Source of the DNA: Erigeron canadensis
Taxonomy: Eukaryota; Streptophyta; Magnoliopsida; Asterales; Asteraceae
Reading direction: 5' to 3'
Assembly (NCBI RefSeq): GCF_010389155.1
Contig: NC_057767.1
Coordinates: 4,323,765-4,387,764, forward strand
DNA: 64,000 bases
Every line of letters begins with the position of its first letter. The stretch's first letter is position 1. Positions 10,741 to 22,345 of this stretch are shown piece by piece. The position numbers were made by a program, and so were the translations under genes. The notes below the pieces were generated by a model. It saw only the letters and a program-made list of their open reading frames with translations. It did no database searches and was not told where the DNA came from.

Positions 10741-11370
10741 TCTTTTGACTATCTAGCTTGTTTAAGAGGTTTTTTTTTTCCTCGTGTGATGTGTATGTTA
10801 TTCAATATCTAACAGTTTTCAGTTCAATATATAGAGTGGCTGCAGATAAGTAGTATACCCAACACGTACAAAAGGGATGTAAGTGGACAAGGTCTTTTAT
10901 ATTTAGGTTACCTAGACAGCATATTCGAACATGAGACCTCGATCTTGCAAGAATATATAGAAAAATATATAGAAATATATAGAAATATCTTTTATATTTG
11001 TGCACGCTAACTTTTTAGGTAGCGTGGACAAATAAGGTGTGACAAAATAATTATGAAAGTTCACACTAAAAAGTGTGAATTTTTAATTCTACACACTTTT
11101 TAGTGTAAAGAAATTTCCACCCACTTTTAATTCTATATATTTTTACACACAAAAAAGCATGACAAATTTTTTAATTTGTTCACACTCCAATAAAAAAGTG
11201 GACAAATGAAATTTTTTTCTTAGTGATAAGAAAAGGCTAATATTTCAAAGTAGTATAACAACCTTACGTTTTGTACATTCTGATTTTATTATTATTCAGA
11301 TATATTTATTGAAAAAGATTTGATAGGTACTCTATTAAAGTTTTGCGCTGACTGGCATCAACTGGTACTC
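10741..11370 (-). promoter_or_regulatory. Orphan WAK promoter without its gene
   Basis: From CTATCTAGCTTGTTT near 10750 rightward, the sequence matches the region directly upstream of the WAK start codons in copies I (20579 on), II (42050 on) and III (57155 on). Shared blocks include AGTATACCCAACACGTACAA, ACATGAGACCTCGAT and the CTTACGTTTTGTACATTCTG block. In the other copies the ATG lies just left of this point; here the left side is repeat DNA, so the coding part has been lost. A private segment at about 11010-11225, rich in CACACTTTTTAGTGT-like palindromes, interrupts it. Near 11365 it jumps to the distal spacer; about 700 bp present in the WAK I upstream region (20900-21600) is absent. 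Confidence 0.7.
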
Positions 11371-12540
11371 AAAAGTCTTTAATACTAAAGACTCCTGAAT
11401 TTGGTCTTCCTTTTTGTATTACTAAAATAAATTCATGTTCAACCAACACGTGCAAAACATTACATAAATCAAATAGTAAACATCAATAATCAAATGTACC
11501 TACTTTATTACTATATATAAAACCTTTTATACGGATGTAATTCGGATTCATATAATCATCCCACGGTTCCCACCGGAGCAATCCCCATAACACTCGCTTT
11601 TTTTAGCATAAGCACGCTTATTGCACAATCAAGCTTCCAAGTCCTTAGCAGTTAGCACCTAAATAAACATCACATAATACAAGAGCAAGTATCCGCGCGT
11701 TGCAGCGGTGAGATGGTGGGGTGATAGTTCATAGAGTGTGATAGCGAAATGCCTAACCGTACAGGTTCCGCCCTCGGATTTAAAAATTCGTCGAAAGTAT
11801 ATCGAATGACATCTCTAATGAAAGAGCATTAAATTTTAAAAACACCCATATAATTTTTATAATTTATCGATGTACGGTTTTTGAGATAAAAGATTTTGAA
11901 TGAATTGCAGGAAGAAATGATTTATGGAGGAGGGAGAAAAAAATGATTGGTTGAGATTTGAGGAAAGAGAAAGGGTGTTAGGTAAATATAGAATTGATAT
12001 ATGGGCATTTAGGGAAAGTAAATGTTGAAACTTAAAATGTAAACAGGGGAGATCTGCTTTATAATATAGTATAGATATAGATATAGATTGTAAACGGGTA
12101 TTTACACCCCAGTCCTTCTAATCTCAGCCACTTATCATCATAGATCATATAAGTCACTTATATTTATATTCATAGGGGCTGAAATATATATTAAATCTCA
12201 TTCCATACTAGCTATACGTTTTAATTCATATTGTGTGTCTTATTATAATGGTTGACCATGGATCTTTTATAGGTTCACAATTCTAATACTTTTTGCTCCT
12301 AATGGTTCTTGATAAATTCGCATGCCCTATCAAAGAAGCATCATATGTCGCTCTAAGATTTTTATAATTGTACAAAGTCCTATTATCCGTACGATATACG
12401 GTAGCTATAGATATTGTATCATAAAGAAATTCGAACATACCTTATACATGATTCGTGAATAAGAAATAAATTATGGTTAAAGTAAACCGATTATCAAAGC
12501 TGAATTATATAATAAACGGTAGTGATAAATATAATATATG
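11371..12540. repeat. Duplicated WAK upstream spacer, copy 1
   Basis: Starting at AAAGTCTTTAATACTAAAGA it matches 21607-22345 nearly base for base apart from a 402-bp Helitron (11680-12081) present only here. Similarity stops at AATTATATAATAAAC (about 12515), where the other copy enters retrotransposon C. It marks a boundary of the segmental duplication unit. No gene seen. Confidence 0.8.
11680..12081 (-). mobile_element. Non-autonomous Helitron with an empty site in the duplicate
   Basis: On the minus strand it begins TCTATATCTATACTATATTA and ends with a GC-rich hairpin (CCGC...GCGG) followed by GATACTTGCTCTTG. The duplicate spacer near 21905-21925 lacks the whole segment and reads straight through CACATAATA|TATAGGTTGTAAAC, an empty site between A and T as expected for a Helitron. 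The terminal CTTG departs from the usual CTRR, so the exact 3' base is a little uncertain. Confidence 0.78.
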
Positions 12541-13198
12541 TTTAGTAAGAGTTATGGGTTTACCTTAAATTTTTACAATCACATCAAAATCGGAACTTGT
12601 AAGCATAGTATATGACGACAAACAGTTTTGTGATTTCGAACCGTAAACTCAAAATTTTGAAATCTTCATGTTAATAACTTATTATAAGTAATATCTACCA
12701 ATAAACTTATTAATGTGAAAACAATTTAATCAAATAAAGTTATAATGTGTTTGTATTCAATAAGCCAAGAGTTAGAGTTTAATTATAAGTCTAATAAGGA
12801 AATTGAATCTATATACAATTAAAAAAGCTAATTTTAATACAAATAAATAAACTAAAAGGACACATGTCGATCAGATTACGCCACGTGTGATTTCAAGAAA
12901 ATCTCAATCGGTAGATATCTCGGGTTTTAAATTATGTCACCTTTTTGAACAATGTGTTTCAGAATTAAACATTCATAGGTAGATATTCTAGCAACAATGC
13001 AATTTGCATAAAATATTTCTAGTAATTAGACCCAAAATACTCATTATCTGATTTTAAATCATTAAATGACAATAGCAACATAGATATAGATAAATGCAAA
13101 GAATATCTGAGATTCTCTACAATATACAAAAAATCTTACCGCAAAATTGTCATATACCTAAGTTTACCATATTTCTAATCAGAACATGTTATTGTTAT
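12541..13198. other. AT-rich intergenic DNA, no gene seen
   Basis: No recognisable gene or bounded repeat. This stretch has no counterpart in duplicate copy II, where retrotransposon C and a deletion replace it. Open frames here are low-complexity antisense of the RIO1 tail. Confidence 0.6.
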
Positions 13199-13432
13199 CT
13201 AACGGGTCTTCTTTGCTTTCGCCAACTTCTTCTTTTTCTTCTTCACAGCTTTCAACACTTTAGTCTTCCGGGCTTCTCTTTTCTCTTCTTTTACTTTCTT
13301 CTTATTCTCTTTTGTAGCTGCTTTTTTCTCCGAAGGTGTCAGCTTATCATTATCAAAGGAAGATCCGTCATCATCTTCAGAATCATCAGAGTTATCTTCA
13401 TCTGATTCGGTTTGTGATTCATTTCTTGAATA
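13199..13432 (-). pseudogene. RIO1: RIO1 atypical protein kinase, C-terminal tail fragment
   Basis: Minus-strand translation gives an acidic stretch (ESQTESDEDNSDDSEDDD) followed by a very basic tail (KKKVKEEKREARKTK, VKKKKKKLAKAKKTR) and a stop at 13199-13201. This acidic-then-Lys/Arg tail is characteristic of plant RIO1, a conserved kinase/ATPase of 40S ribosome maturation. The kinase domain is absent. At about 13432 the match to copy II jumps to 35252: about 600 bp, including the first part of this exon, has been deleted here. It is a captured 3' end, not a gene. Confidence 0.75.
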
Positions 13433-13869
13433 TGTGTACGCTGCAAAACTAAAATATGGGATACCCATCAAGCCTTTTTTTCTTTTGAAAACACTAGTCT
13501 ATGAAAGACTCTTTCAAGATTATTAAATTATTTTGTGACATAAATACACACAGATCAGAAAGGATGAGAGTATAAAAGGGCTTGTCATATTACTAATGTA
13601 GAGAATGAAACTGTTAAATAAAATATCCTAGCTGGGAACACACAACCCATAAGTTAATGTAAATATGTGCCAGCATTTCTTGAATGCAATGGTCGTCGTT
13701 TTGTTGCAGCTGTAAATCGTTAATCTTTTACTTGAATTGTCATCAAACATGGATCCGTGTAACGAGATAAATTACAAATAAGTTTCAATATAACATATTC
13801 CACGAAATACCAATGATGCGAAATATAAAAAATAAAAGCATACAACTGATCGATTCAATATGATCGATT
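13433..13869. other. 3' flank of WAK I, shared with WAK II
   Basis: No gene. It matches 35252-35686 closely (for example AAACTAAAATATGGGATACC and CATGGATCCGTGTAACGAG). It probably holds the 3' untranslated region and polyadenylation signals of the WAK transcript, though I cannot place a poly(A) site. Confidence 0.5.
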
Positions 13870-14916
13870 TTAAGGACTTGATGATCTTATTCCCTCCAAG
13901 TCAATAGCAACTTCTTTCATAGTTGGCCGTAGTTTACCATTAAAATTTAAGCATCTTTTTGCAAGCTTATGCAAGCTTAGCAACTGCTATGAGCTGCTCT
14001 ATTGGAGCATCAGACACTCGATTGTCAATGTTTTCCAATATAAACCCATCTTCCATTGACAAAATCAATGTTGCCAAGCTTCTCGATTCCCTTGGGCCTA
14101 TCGAATATATAGGCTTCTTTCCGGTTAACAGCTCAACCAGAACAATCCCAAAGCTATAAACGTCGCTTTTTTCTGTGAATTGGTTTGATTGAAAGTACTC
14201 AGGATCCAGGTACCCATAAGTCCCTTTGACTAAGGTGCTTAAGTGGGTTTGATCCCCCATGACCGACTTTGATATTCCAAAATCCGATAGTTTTGCTCTA
14301 AATTTTTAATCCAAAAGTATGTTTGAAGATTTTATGTCTCGATGATATATAGGAATGGAAGTTGCTGAATGCATATAGGCAAGAGCTCCAGCAACCTCAG
14401 TAGCAATCGTTACCCTAATACTCCACAAAGTAGGGAACTCGTAATTCTCATCGTGTATGAATTGGAAGAGATCACCATTTGAGACAAATTCATATACGAG
14501 AATTGGGACTTCGGTTTCTAAACAACATCCTATTAGCTTTACCACATTCCTATGGCTAATTTGGGAAAGTAAAAATACCTCATTGATAAAAGACTCAACT
14601 TGAGTTTCATCCACCAACACAGACTTCTTTACTGCTACTATATTTCCATTTGGTAACATCCCTTTGTATACTGTTCCTTGCCCTCCACGTCCAACTATTC
14701 TATTACTGTTGTATTGATCGGTGGCTTTTGCTAACTCTCTTGCACTGAACATTCTTGTTTTCTCAATTGCATCTCCACCATTTGATGTTTGTTGTTGCAA
14801 CAACAATCCACCGTTTCTTTTGAAGAACTTCTCTCTCTGTTTCTTGTCTTTCCTCCTTTTGACCACTTTGCTCATCCAAATTGCTAAAACTAATATCCCA
14901 GTGCCCAAGAAAACAC
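13870..14916 (-). pseudogene. WAK I exon 3: membrane helix and kinase
   Basis: Begins after acceptor TTCAG. Encodes [19 protein letters not shown] (end of helix and stop-transfer), glycine loop [18 protein letters not shown] lysine, [13 protein letters not shown] catalytic loop, [19 protein letters not shown] and [19 protein letters not shown]. It is an RD-type kinase. Broken by TAA at 14306-14308 and by the 10-bp duplication near 13965. Confidence 0.87.
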
Positions 14917-15285
14917 CTGAACATATACGTCTTTTTAACTTGGACCAAGTTTAATTTATAGCTTTTTTTTAAGGTGTGAATTAATCACTAATATCGGAAT
15001 GTCTAATATACATTGTTTTAATCGGATTGCTTTAGAGAGCCCTCGCAGATCATAGATCCCCAATTTAAACGTCTCGATGAAAAACTCCTATCAACCAGAG
15101 ATCTAGAGGGGAAAACTTACTAAGGCCCACCACAAGTGGAATTTAGATACTTATGGTCACCCCTAAATATGCCCTAAGTAAAACTCGAACCCGAGAACTC
15201 CTATGAAAAAACATATCTTTTTGTCATTAGACCACTTGATGGTGATGGTTTAACTTCGACTATTAACAGGCCACGGTGACTATTA

Positions 15286-15329
15286 CAAGTAATAAATTGA
15301 GAAAGCCCAAGTAATAAATTGAGAAAGCC
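15286..15329. repeat. 22-bp tandem duplication in WAK I intron 2
   Basis: CAAGTAATAAATTGAGAAAG is present twice in a row here and once at the matching place in copy II (about 37095), so it arose after the segmental duplication or was lost from copy II. Confidence 0.75.
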
Positions 15330-16030
15330 CATACTTGTGAAGAATTTATTAAATAAATAAAAGTCATAAACTGTGATATGGCATGACATATCAACATTAT
15401 ACTAAGATTTAAATCTTGAGCATTGGATTTAATCTAGTGATACAAGTCGATCCAACTTTACATATAATGTTTGATCAACGAGGATCTCAATCCGATAATT
15501 AAACCCATTGAACTATATTTTTAAGTCTAGCTGGATTTTGTAAGTCGTTTAATTCAAGGGAAAAAAATAAACTGATAAATTTTTTTTAGAAAAAAAAACT
15601 GATCTTTTCCAATCACACTTTTCATTTTAATTTTAGAAAATAAGTGTTAATTCTCATTCAACTTTTGCATAAAAAAATGTGTGGAAATTAACATTCTCAT
15701 TGGAATTCTTTATTTTACTGCTTTTATGTTTAGTGCGTTTCTTTTTTAAAACAAATATGCAATAACGAATATTTATTTTCATAAACAAGCAATATTAACC
15801 GGATTGAGAGCCTATAAAGTTGATCCAATTTTGTAGGTAAATTTTGGATCAACTTAAATTATTTGGATTAAATTCAATGGTCAAGATTAATCTTGACTTT
15901 TTAGTTTAATCCAAGTTTTTCTTGACCATTAAATTTAATCCAAATGGTTAAAGTTGATCCAATCCTTGACACTTCTGATTATTGTATTATATGCTAGATT
16001 AGCCGCTTCATACTTTTATGAGAGAATTAC

Positions 16031-16213
16031 CTAGAGCTAATATGGTCCAAAAAATCTTGGAAAATTTATCTTGACGATCAACAACTTGACAACCATTTTG
16101 TGTTGTTGCATCCCCAACGGATCCCGGTGGACATGTACAAATGTAACTCCCTAGAGTATCATAGCAGACACCATAACAAGGGTATGTTCCTGGATCCTCA
16201 CATTCGTTGATGT
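16031..16213 (-). pseudogene. WAK I exon 2: calcium-binding EGF
   Basis: 183 bp, preceded by acceptor TTTTCAG and followed by GTAATT. Encodes DINECEDPGTYPCYGVCYDT and a CTCPPG-type EGF_CA module, then FWTILALG, the first residues of the membrane helix. Intact in itself; identical in layout to exon 2 of copies II and III. Confidence 0.85.
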
Positions 16214-16727
16214 CTGAAAATAAATGGAACTTGTCATGCATAACACAACCAAATTAATTTACTTAATTTAGAATCAAGAACTTTATCTACATATACAAGA
16301 GACTATCCTTTAGCCTTTATGTGATCATTCTCTAGCTTCATCGCGTAGAACTTTTTATTACTATGTTACATCTCTATAATACGCCTTCTTCCAATATAGA
16401 GATGACAACTAAGCATGCATCCATATAAACATCTACATGGACTTTATTACATAACAACATTAATTACCAAGTATCCACATAATTAACAGCATAAACATTA
16501 TTAAATACTACTAATCTGTACTTCTATATAAAATTTATCGCCCCATACGTTGAAAGTTAAAAACAATGAGACATGTGAATTGATCAAAGTACTCTATTAA
16601 TTAGTCCATTATACTATAAATCTCTACTATCCTCTTTAAATCAAACACATTTACATCAATTATTTACGTCATTTGATGACGCCACCACCATCACCATTTG
16701 TTCCCGTCATCAAACCGTCGCTACATT

Positions 16728-17256
16728 CACTACAACAAATATGTTATATTTTAACACTCATTTTTTTCTCACTTTTTAAAAATGGTTAAAAAATTGTAAA
16801 TTTGTTCACACTTATAAATGTTTGAAAAAAACTCACATTTAAAAGTGTGAATAAAGTTAAAGGATCAAAAAATGTTCACAATTATATATGTAGAAACAAA
16901 AAGTTCACATTTTCAAATGTATAAAAATGTATAATTGTTAACACTTAAAAGTGTGGAAGTAATTTGTGACACCAAATTTCCTCACACAAGAGGAAGTGCG
17001 AGGAATTTGAGTGTGACAAATTAGTTCTCACACTTTTAAGTGTGAAAATGTTTGACATTTTTTCACACTTTTAAGTGTGAACATTTTGCTTATACATTTA
17101 TACTTGTGAAAAAAGTATGTCTTTATTAATTTTTTCACATTTCTAAGTGTGAATTTTTTTTAAACAATTTAAAATGTGAACAAATTAACAGATTTTTTCA
17201 CATTTTTTAGAAATGCGAGGAAATAATTGTGAGAAATTAACATTTTTGTTGTAGTG
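16728..17256. mobile_element. Non-autonomous CACTA (En/Spm) element, WAK I intron 1
   Basis: Begins CACTACAACAAATATGTTA and ends AACATTTTTGTTGTAGTG, with a perfect 3-bp target duplication ATT on both sides (16725-16727, 17257-17259). The interior repeats short palindromes of the CACACTTTTAAGTGTGA type, as CACTA subterminal regions do. The same insertion is in copy II (38513-39026), so it predates the duplication. Confidence 0.88.
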
Positions 17257-18106
17257 ATTGTGCTTGAACCGTGCTAATGATTATAAAAAGTGTATATGCA
17301 TAATTAAAATTCAAATTTTGAAATCTTGAATTCTCAAACACGTATCTTTATGTACCAATTTTGATTTCAGAAGAAACTAATTTTTCAAAAAATTTATGCT
17401 TCTGACCAACTAGGCTAGATATGATTAGCTATTATGATTATTTAATTTTGTGTTGTGTTATTTGACGATTAATGTTGAATCGGTTCACTTTTCAAATTAC
17501 TTACTCAACGAAATAATATATAGTTTTGCTCATTTTCTAAATTGATTTCCTTGTTAATATCAAACAAGGGTATTCATTCAATTTATCTATCAATTCATTT
17601 CATTTTTGTATATCATTTCTTTGATTCATTTCATTTCTTTCAATTTTTCCATTTCATACGTGCCTTTAGTTTTATTCTTACTATTTTTCCATTTCATACG
17701 TGCCTTAAGTATTATTCTTACTTCTTTCTATTATGATGTGTTCGTTTTTGTGTTATGTTGTCCACTTCTTACAAAGCTTTATCAACATCACACACACATA
17801 GACATATATATAGAAAATATAACATGTGGTTGTTTGATATCTAAGCTTGGAGATAGAATCTTTCACATATGAATATTTATTGTATAATGTATATATAGAT
17901 GGTCCTCATGTTTTTTATCTATTAAAATATTAATATGTGAGGAGTTGCATATCTAAACTTAGGTATCTAACAACCACATAATCTCTATTATCATATACAA
18001 AGGGTAGTTAATTAACCTTGATGCTATTCTAGCACCTAGTAATATATATACCAATATGATACATTTGACTAGAGATTACCAACAATCTACCTTTTATATA
18101 TATAAT

Positions 18107-18603
18107 CATAGTTGTTAGGCTCTTACGAGTCACGAGTCGACTCTTACGAGTCGAGTCGATTTAGACCAAAAACAAGGTGACTCGTTGTGTGACTCTTTTT
18201 TCTCTTGACTCTTACGAGTCGCAGTGTGAATTTGAAACAAGTCACTGCGAGTCGATCGCAAACTTATGATTGTTGTAATTCGATAATATGGTTATGTATC
18301 GTATATCATATTCATGGTTACATTATTTTGTATTCTATATATGTATTTTTTTTATTCATTTAGTACGAATTTAGAGATAAACGGTAAGTTTATGACTTAA
18401 AAGTATGGAATATGTGATATTTTAAAAATGTATTATGATAATCAACTTATATTTTGTTTATAAATACCTCACATATATATAATTATATGATATTATATAG
18501 AATATACAAATGTCCAGACTCTTACCAATCGAGTCACATTTCGAGTCACGAGTCAAAAATCAAGTTTTCGAATCGAGTCAAAAGTTACGAGTCAACAACT
18601 ATG
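18107..18603. mobile_element. hAT-like MITE with GAGTC-rich ends, WAK I intron 1
   Basis: Inverted ends CATAGTTGTTAGGCTC and GAGTCAACAACTATG, with many ACGAGTC motifs inside both ends. Flanking octamers TATATAAT and TATATTAT differ at one base, compatible with an 8-bp hAT duplication, though the flanks are low complexity. Also present in copy II at 39887-40385. Confidence 0.65.
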
Positions 18604-19144
18604 TATATTATATAGTATAAGTAAAGTTATATACGAGTATAAAATAACAAGAATAACAAAAACATGGAAAAAATAATCTACTATTTGTAGTTAATTTTTT
18701 TTTTTTTTAAGTAATTCATGAATAGAACAATAAATTATTGGTAGTTAATTTTTTTTACGAAATTATATGTAAAACCACTATATATTTTTGAATTCAATGT
18801 TATTAAAAGTTAAATTCACATATATTACATTTTTCCCCCAAAGAAAACTATCAAGTTTTTTCAGTGGGAACACGTTATCATATAATAGTCGGTGAAGCTA
18901 TATAACATACTTTAGATTATGAGATATAGATAATGAGTTGTTATAAGTGATTTAAAAGAAAAGCCTTGGAAATACGTCACTCTAGAGAATCAAATATGTA
19001 CACTAAGGTAAAATTGGAGATGATTTAATGGATTGCGTTTTCTTAAAATTTTCTAAGTTAATTGTATCCTCTCATCTCATGCTTAAAGACACTAAGTAGG
19101 CCAAACATGCTAAAAATATAAATAAAAGAACCGAATAAATATTA

Positions 19145-19435
19145 GGGATAAGTATCTTGTAATGTAACAAACTTTGAACGAATGTCTATAGTAGGATATA
19201 ATTAAGGTTGTGTGCATTGTATGTAAACAACTCGAAAATAATGTTTATTGTATGTAAGAAAATGTATTCAACCAATTAAAATCAGACAAGTGGCACCTCT
19301 ATATGGTTGCCACGTATGTTTTCTTACATAAAATAAACATTTTTTAAAGTTTTTTACATACAATACACAAAAATTTAGTTATTTCTTATTATAGACATTC
19401 GTCCAAAGTTTGTTACATTTCAGGATACTTATCCC
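19145..19435. mobile_element. MULE-type MITE private to WAK I intron 1
   Basis: 291 bp with inverted ends GGGATAAGTATC / GATACTTATCCC that extend inward (AATGTAACAAACTTTG and its inverse). Flanks TAAATATTA (19136-19144) and TAGATATTA (19436-19444) form a 9-bp duplication with one mismatch. Copy II has a single TAAATATTA at 40921-40929 with no insert: a true empty site, so this insertion probably postdates the duplication. Confidence 0.88.
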
Positions 19436-19705
19436 TAGATATTAATAAGGTCTAAACTTTTACCCTTTGTGATGAAGAATTTTATATTTTTATACGCACT
19501 TTAACATGTGCACACGTTTAAGGTCTAAATTCCCATGATTTTTGTTTTGTTCCAATTTATTATGACTCTGACATTAAATTCATTAATTAAATTGGTAAAT
19601 TGTAAAAACAAGATAATAATTAAAAAATTTAAATGGAGAATTGATGTATAATATATTAGCATAAAATAAAATGTATTTCCCCACTGATTCAACCAGGAAA
19701 CTTAC

Positions 19706-20578
19706 TTTGGCAGCCTTGATCAAGATATGGGTTACCCTCATAACCGTTGTTGCATTTACATCGATAGCCTCCACCTTCTACATCGTAGCAATCACTATTC
19801 TGTTTGCATTCCGTAGCCTGAGTGCAATTATGGTCTCGTCTGATAACCCAATCGATCACAACTTGAACATTCGCCTTAACCCTCTTGTATAAGCCTGAGG
19901 AAGCAGATAAATCACTGGCACCAAGAAACTTAAAAGAGCCTACGTCACCAAGGAACGCATAGCCACAGTCATTGATGGACCAAATATCCGTGTGATTCCT
20001 AAATGAGTTGAGTGTAACATTGTAAATCAAATGACCTTTTGGTACATCCTTGAGCAACGCCCATCTGGTACATCCACTGGTCCACTGCAATTTGCAGAAC
20101 ATCCGCTGAAATAGTCGTCGCCTACCCATTCGGTAAGAGCAAGATCATCACACCCAATGGCTGTGAACATATTCTTCTCCGACAAAGTGAATCCCTCGTA
20201 TGCCAAATCAGTCCAATAATTAAATTTATCAATTACAGTTCCATTACTTGCGTATCATTTAAAACTAACTCCAGTATTAATGCGCAACTCTGAATCCGAA
20301 ATGTTGTAGATTTCGATGTTGCCGAGGTACAACTTAGGGGGCTTTACGGACGTGTCACAAGTAACATAGAATGTGTCGTCTAGGGAACAACCTGTGTCAT
20401 TGCCAATACCAAAAGGGTAAGGAACTGTAACATCCCCGCAGGTGGATGAACAGTTGGGCTTTGATATGTATTGGCCCATATAACTCGAGTTGGACCCTCG
20501 AAGAGTTCCCAAGGATATTGTTGTAAAAGGTAATGTAAAGAGACACATGATAATGATATGAAGAAGCATGTTTCTCAA
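19706..20578 (-). pseudogene. WAK I exon 1: signal peptide and GUB_WAK domain
   Basis: Starts MRNMLLHIIIMCLFTLPFTT (signal peptide), then CSSTCGDVTVPYPFGIG, the hallmark of the galacturonan-binding domain. Interrupted by TGA near 20255; a frame change near 20050 restores reading as YNVTLNSFRNHTDIWSINDC and a GNPYLDQGC ending. The donor GTAAGT follows at 19705. Confidence 0.85.
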
Positions 20579-21606
20579 TTCTATCTAGCTTTGTTTATGA
20601 GGGTACGTTTCTATAATTAAAGATATGTGTGTTATTCATTTTAAACAGTTTTCAGAGCAATATATATAGACTGATTAGTAGTATATACCCAACACGTACA
20701 ATGGGGATGTAAACGGATAAAAGTCTTTTATATTCAGGTTATCCAGACAAATTCGAATCTTTGACCTCGATATTATATATAAGAATAACAAAGTATGCCC
20801 GTCTTACGTTTTGTACATTCTGATTTTATTATTATTCAGATATATTATTGAAAAAAGATTTGATAGGAAAAGTTTTTCGGGGCATCAACTTGTGTTATGG
20901 TTCAATGACTTAATTTGGATTAGACCGTTACTCGTTTAGAATATTCAATTCAAAGAAACACTCTTGTTTATTTTGTCGTCTATATGAAAGATTTTTGCAT
21001 AGCTTTTTCTTTTAACGACAAATTTACGTTTAGCAGCATGACTTTTTATATACTTAACTCCAATTAAAAATGAAATCTCTGTCTCCATTTTCTTGTAAAC
21101 ATTTTGCACCCACTAGAATTTTAAACTCAAAACCTCTCAAGCTACGCTATATAACAATCCATCTATTGATAGTTGGTAGAGATTTTGCTTAGTTAACCCA
21201 GATTTTATAATATGACATACCCTAGGGGTATGTAATGAAATTTTCTCAAGATTTTATAAGAAAATGGAAAAAATTTATTTCATGATGGAAATATTACAAT
21301 GGAATAATAATGGAAAGTACATGAAAAATATAACAAACTAGATTTTTATTAAATAGACTTTGAAAATTATAGCCTAGATGTATTTCAAGCCGATGTCTCT
21401 TTTCCTCTTGTCTTCCTCTATTTATATCACCTACTTTTCTTTAAATAAACTTTCAAATTTGTCTTTTCCTATGAGTAATTGGAACCGAGAATTGTCAGGA
21501 CTTAAACTTTGGTGATAAAGACTTCATATGTGGTAGCAAAACTATTCATGTCTACGTAACTAACTACGTGAAACTAGTTTTGTAACTTAAAAATACTTTT
21601 AACTTC
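20579..21606 (-). promoter_or_regulatory. WAK I upstream region
   Basis: Upstream of the WAK I ATG. Blocks conserved with the orphan promoter and with the upstream regions of copies II and III include AACAGTTTTCAG, ACCCAACACGTACAA and CTTACGTTTTGTACATTCTG. The distal block 21240-21560 (TTTCATGATGGAAATATTAC, CATATGTGGTAGCAAAAC) recurs at 61185-61460 upstream of copy III. Conservation over about 1 kb suggests shared control, but no specific site is identified. Confidence 0.55.
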
Positions 21607-22345
21607 AAAGTCTTTAATACTAAAGACTCCTGAATTTGGTCTTCCTTTTTGTATTACTAAAATAAATTCATGTTCAACCAACGCGTGCAAAACATTACAT
21701 AAATCAAATAATAAACATCAATAATCAAATGTACCTACTTTATTACTATATATAAAACCTTTTATACGGATGTAATTCGGATTCATATAATCATCCCACG
21801 GTTCCCACCGGTGCAATCCCCATAACACTCGCTTTTTTTAGCATAAGCACGTTTATTGCACAATCAAGCTTCCAAGTCCTTAGCAGTTAGCACCTAAATA
21901 AACATCACATAATATATAGGTTGTAAACGGGTATTTACACCCCAGTCCTTCTAATCTCAGCCACTTAATCATCATAGATCATATAAGTCACTTGTATTTA
22001 TATTCATAGGACTGAAATATATATTAAATCTCATTCCATACTATACGTATTAATTCATTTGTTTGTCTTATTATAATGGTTGACCATGGATCTTTTATAG
22101 GTTCACAATTCTAATGCTTTTTGCTCCTAATGGTTCTTGATAAATTCGCACGCCCTATCAAAGAAGCATCAGATGTCGCTCTAAGATTTTTATAATTGTA
22201 CAAAGTACTATTATCCGTACGATGTACGGTAGCTATATATATTGTATTATAAAGAAATTCGAACATACCTCATACATGATTCGTGAATAAGAAATAAATT
22301 GTGGTTAAAGTAAACCGATTATCGAAGCTGAATTATATAATAAAC
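21607..22345. repeat. Duplicated WAK upstream spacer, copy 2
   Basis: Matches 11371-12515 without the 402-bp Helitron. It ends at AATTATATAATAAAC, where truncated retrotransposon C begins. No gene. Confidence 0.8.

Larger units (their letters stand above)
13870..20578 (-). pseudogene. WAK-like receptor kinase, copy I (disabled)
   Basis: WAK proteins span the plasma membrane, bind pectin outside and signal through a cytoplasmic Ser/Thr kinase. Three exons are visible: 19706-20578 (signal peptide, galacturonan-binding domain), 16031-16213 (calcium-binding EGF) and 13870-14916 (membrane segment and kinase). Splice phases join properly to give CQN-INEC and a membrane helix [18 protein letters not shown]. 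At least four lesions kill it: TGA in place of a conserved Cys codon (about 20255), a frameshifting small deletion near 20050, GAA to TAA just after the HRD loop (14306-14308), and a 10-bp tandem duplication (TGCAAGCTTA) near 13965 that shifts the C-terminus. It is near-identical to copy II, including introns, but shares none of copy II's lesions. Confidence 0.88.

Noticed and set aside
13094..13405. Plus-strand ORF with Leu/Phe-rich stretches resembling membrane segments
   Set aside because: Antisense of the Lys-rich RIO1 tail; hydrophobicity is the complement of Lys/Glu codons.
14721..14954. Plus-strand ORF of 77 codons opposite the WAK kinase exon (also 36528-36761)
   Set aside because: Shadow of the kinase exon; the motifs lie on the minus strand.
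17542..17872. Phe/Ile/Ser-rich ORFs in WAK I intron 1 (and 39312-39624 in copy II)
   Set aside because: AT-rich intron sequence without conserved start, domain or splice sites; both copies have it only because the intron was duplicated.
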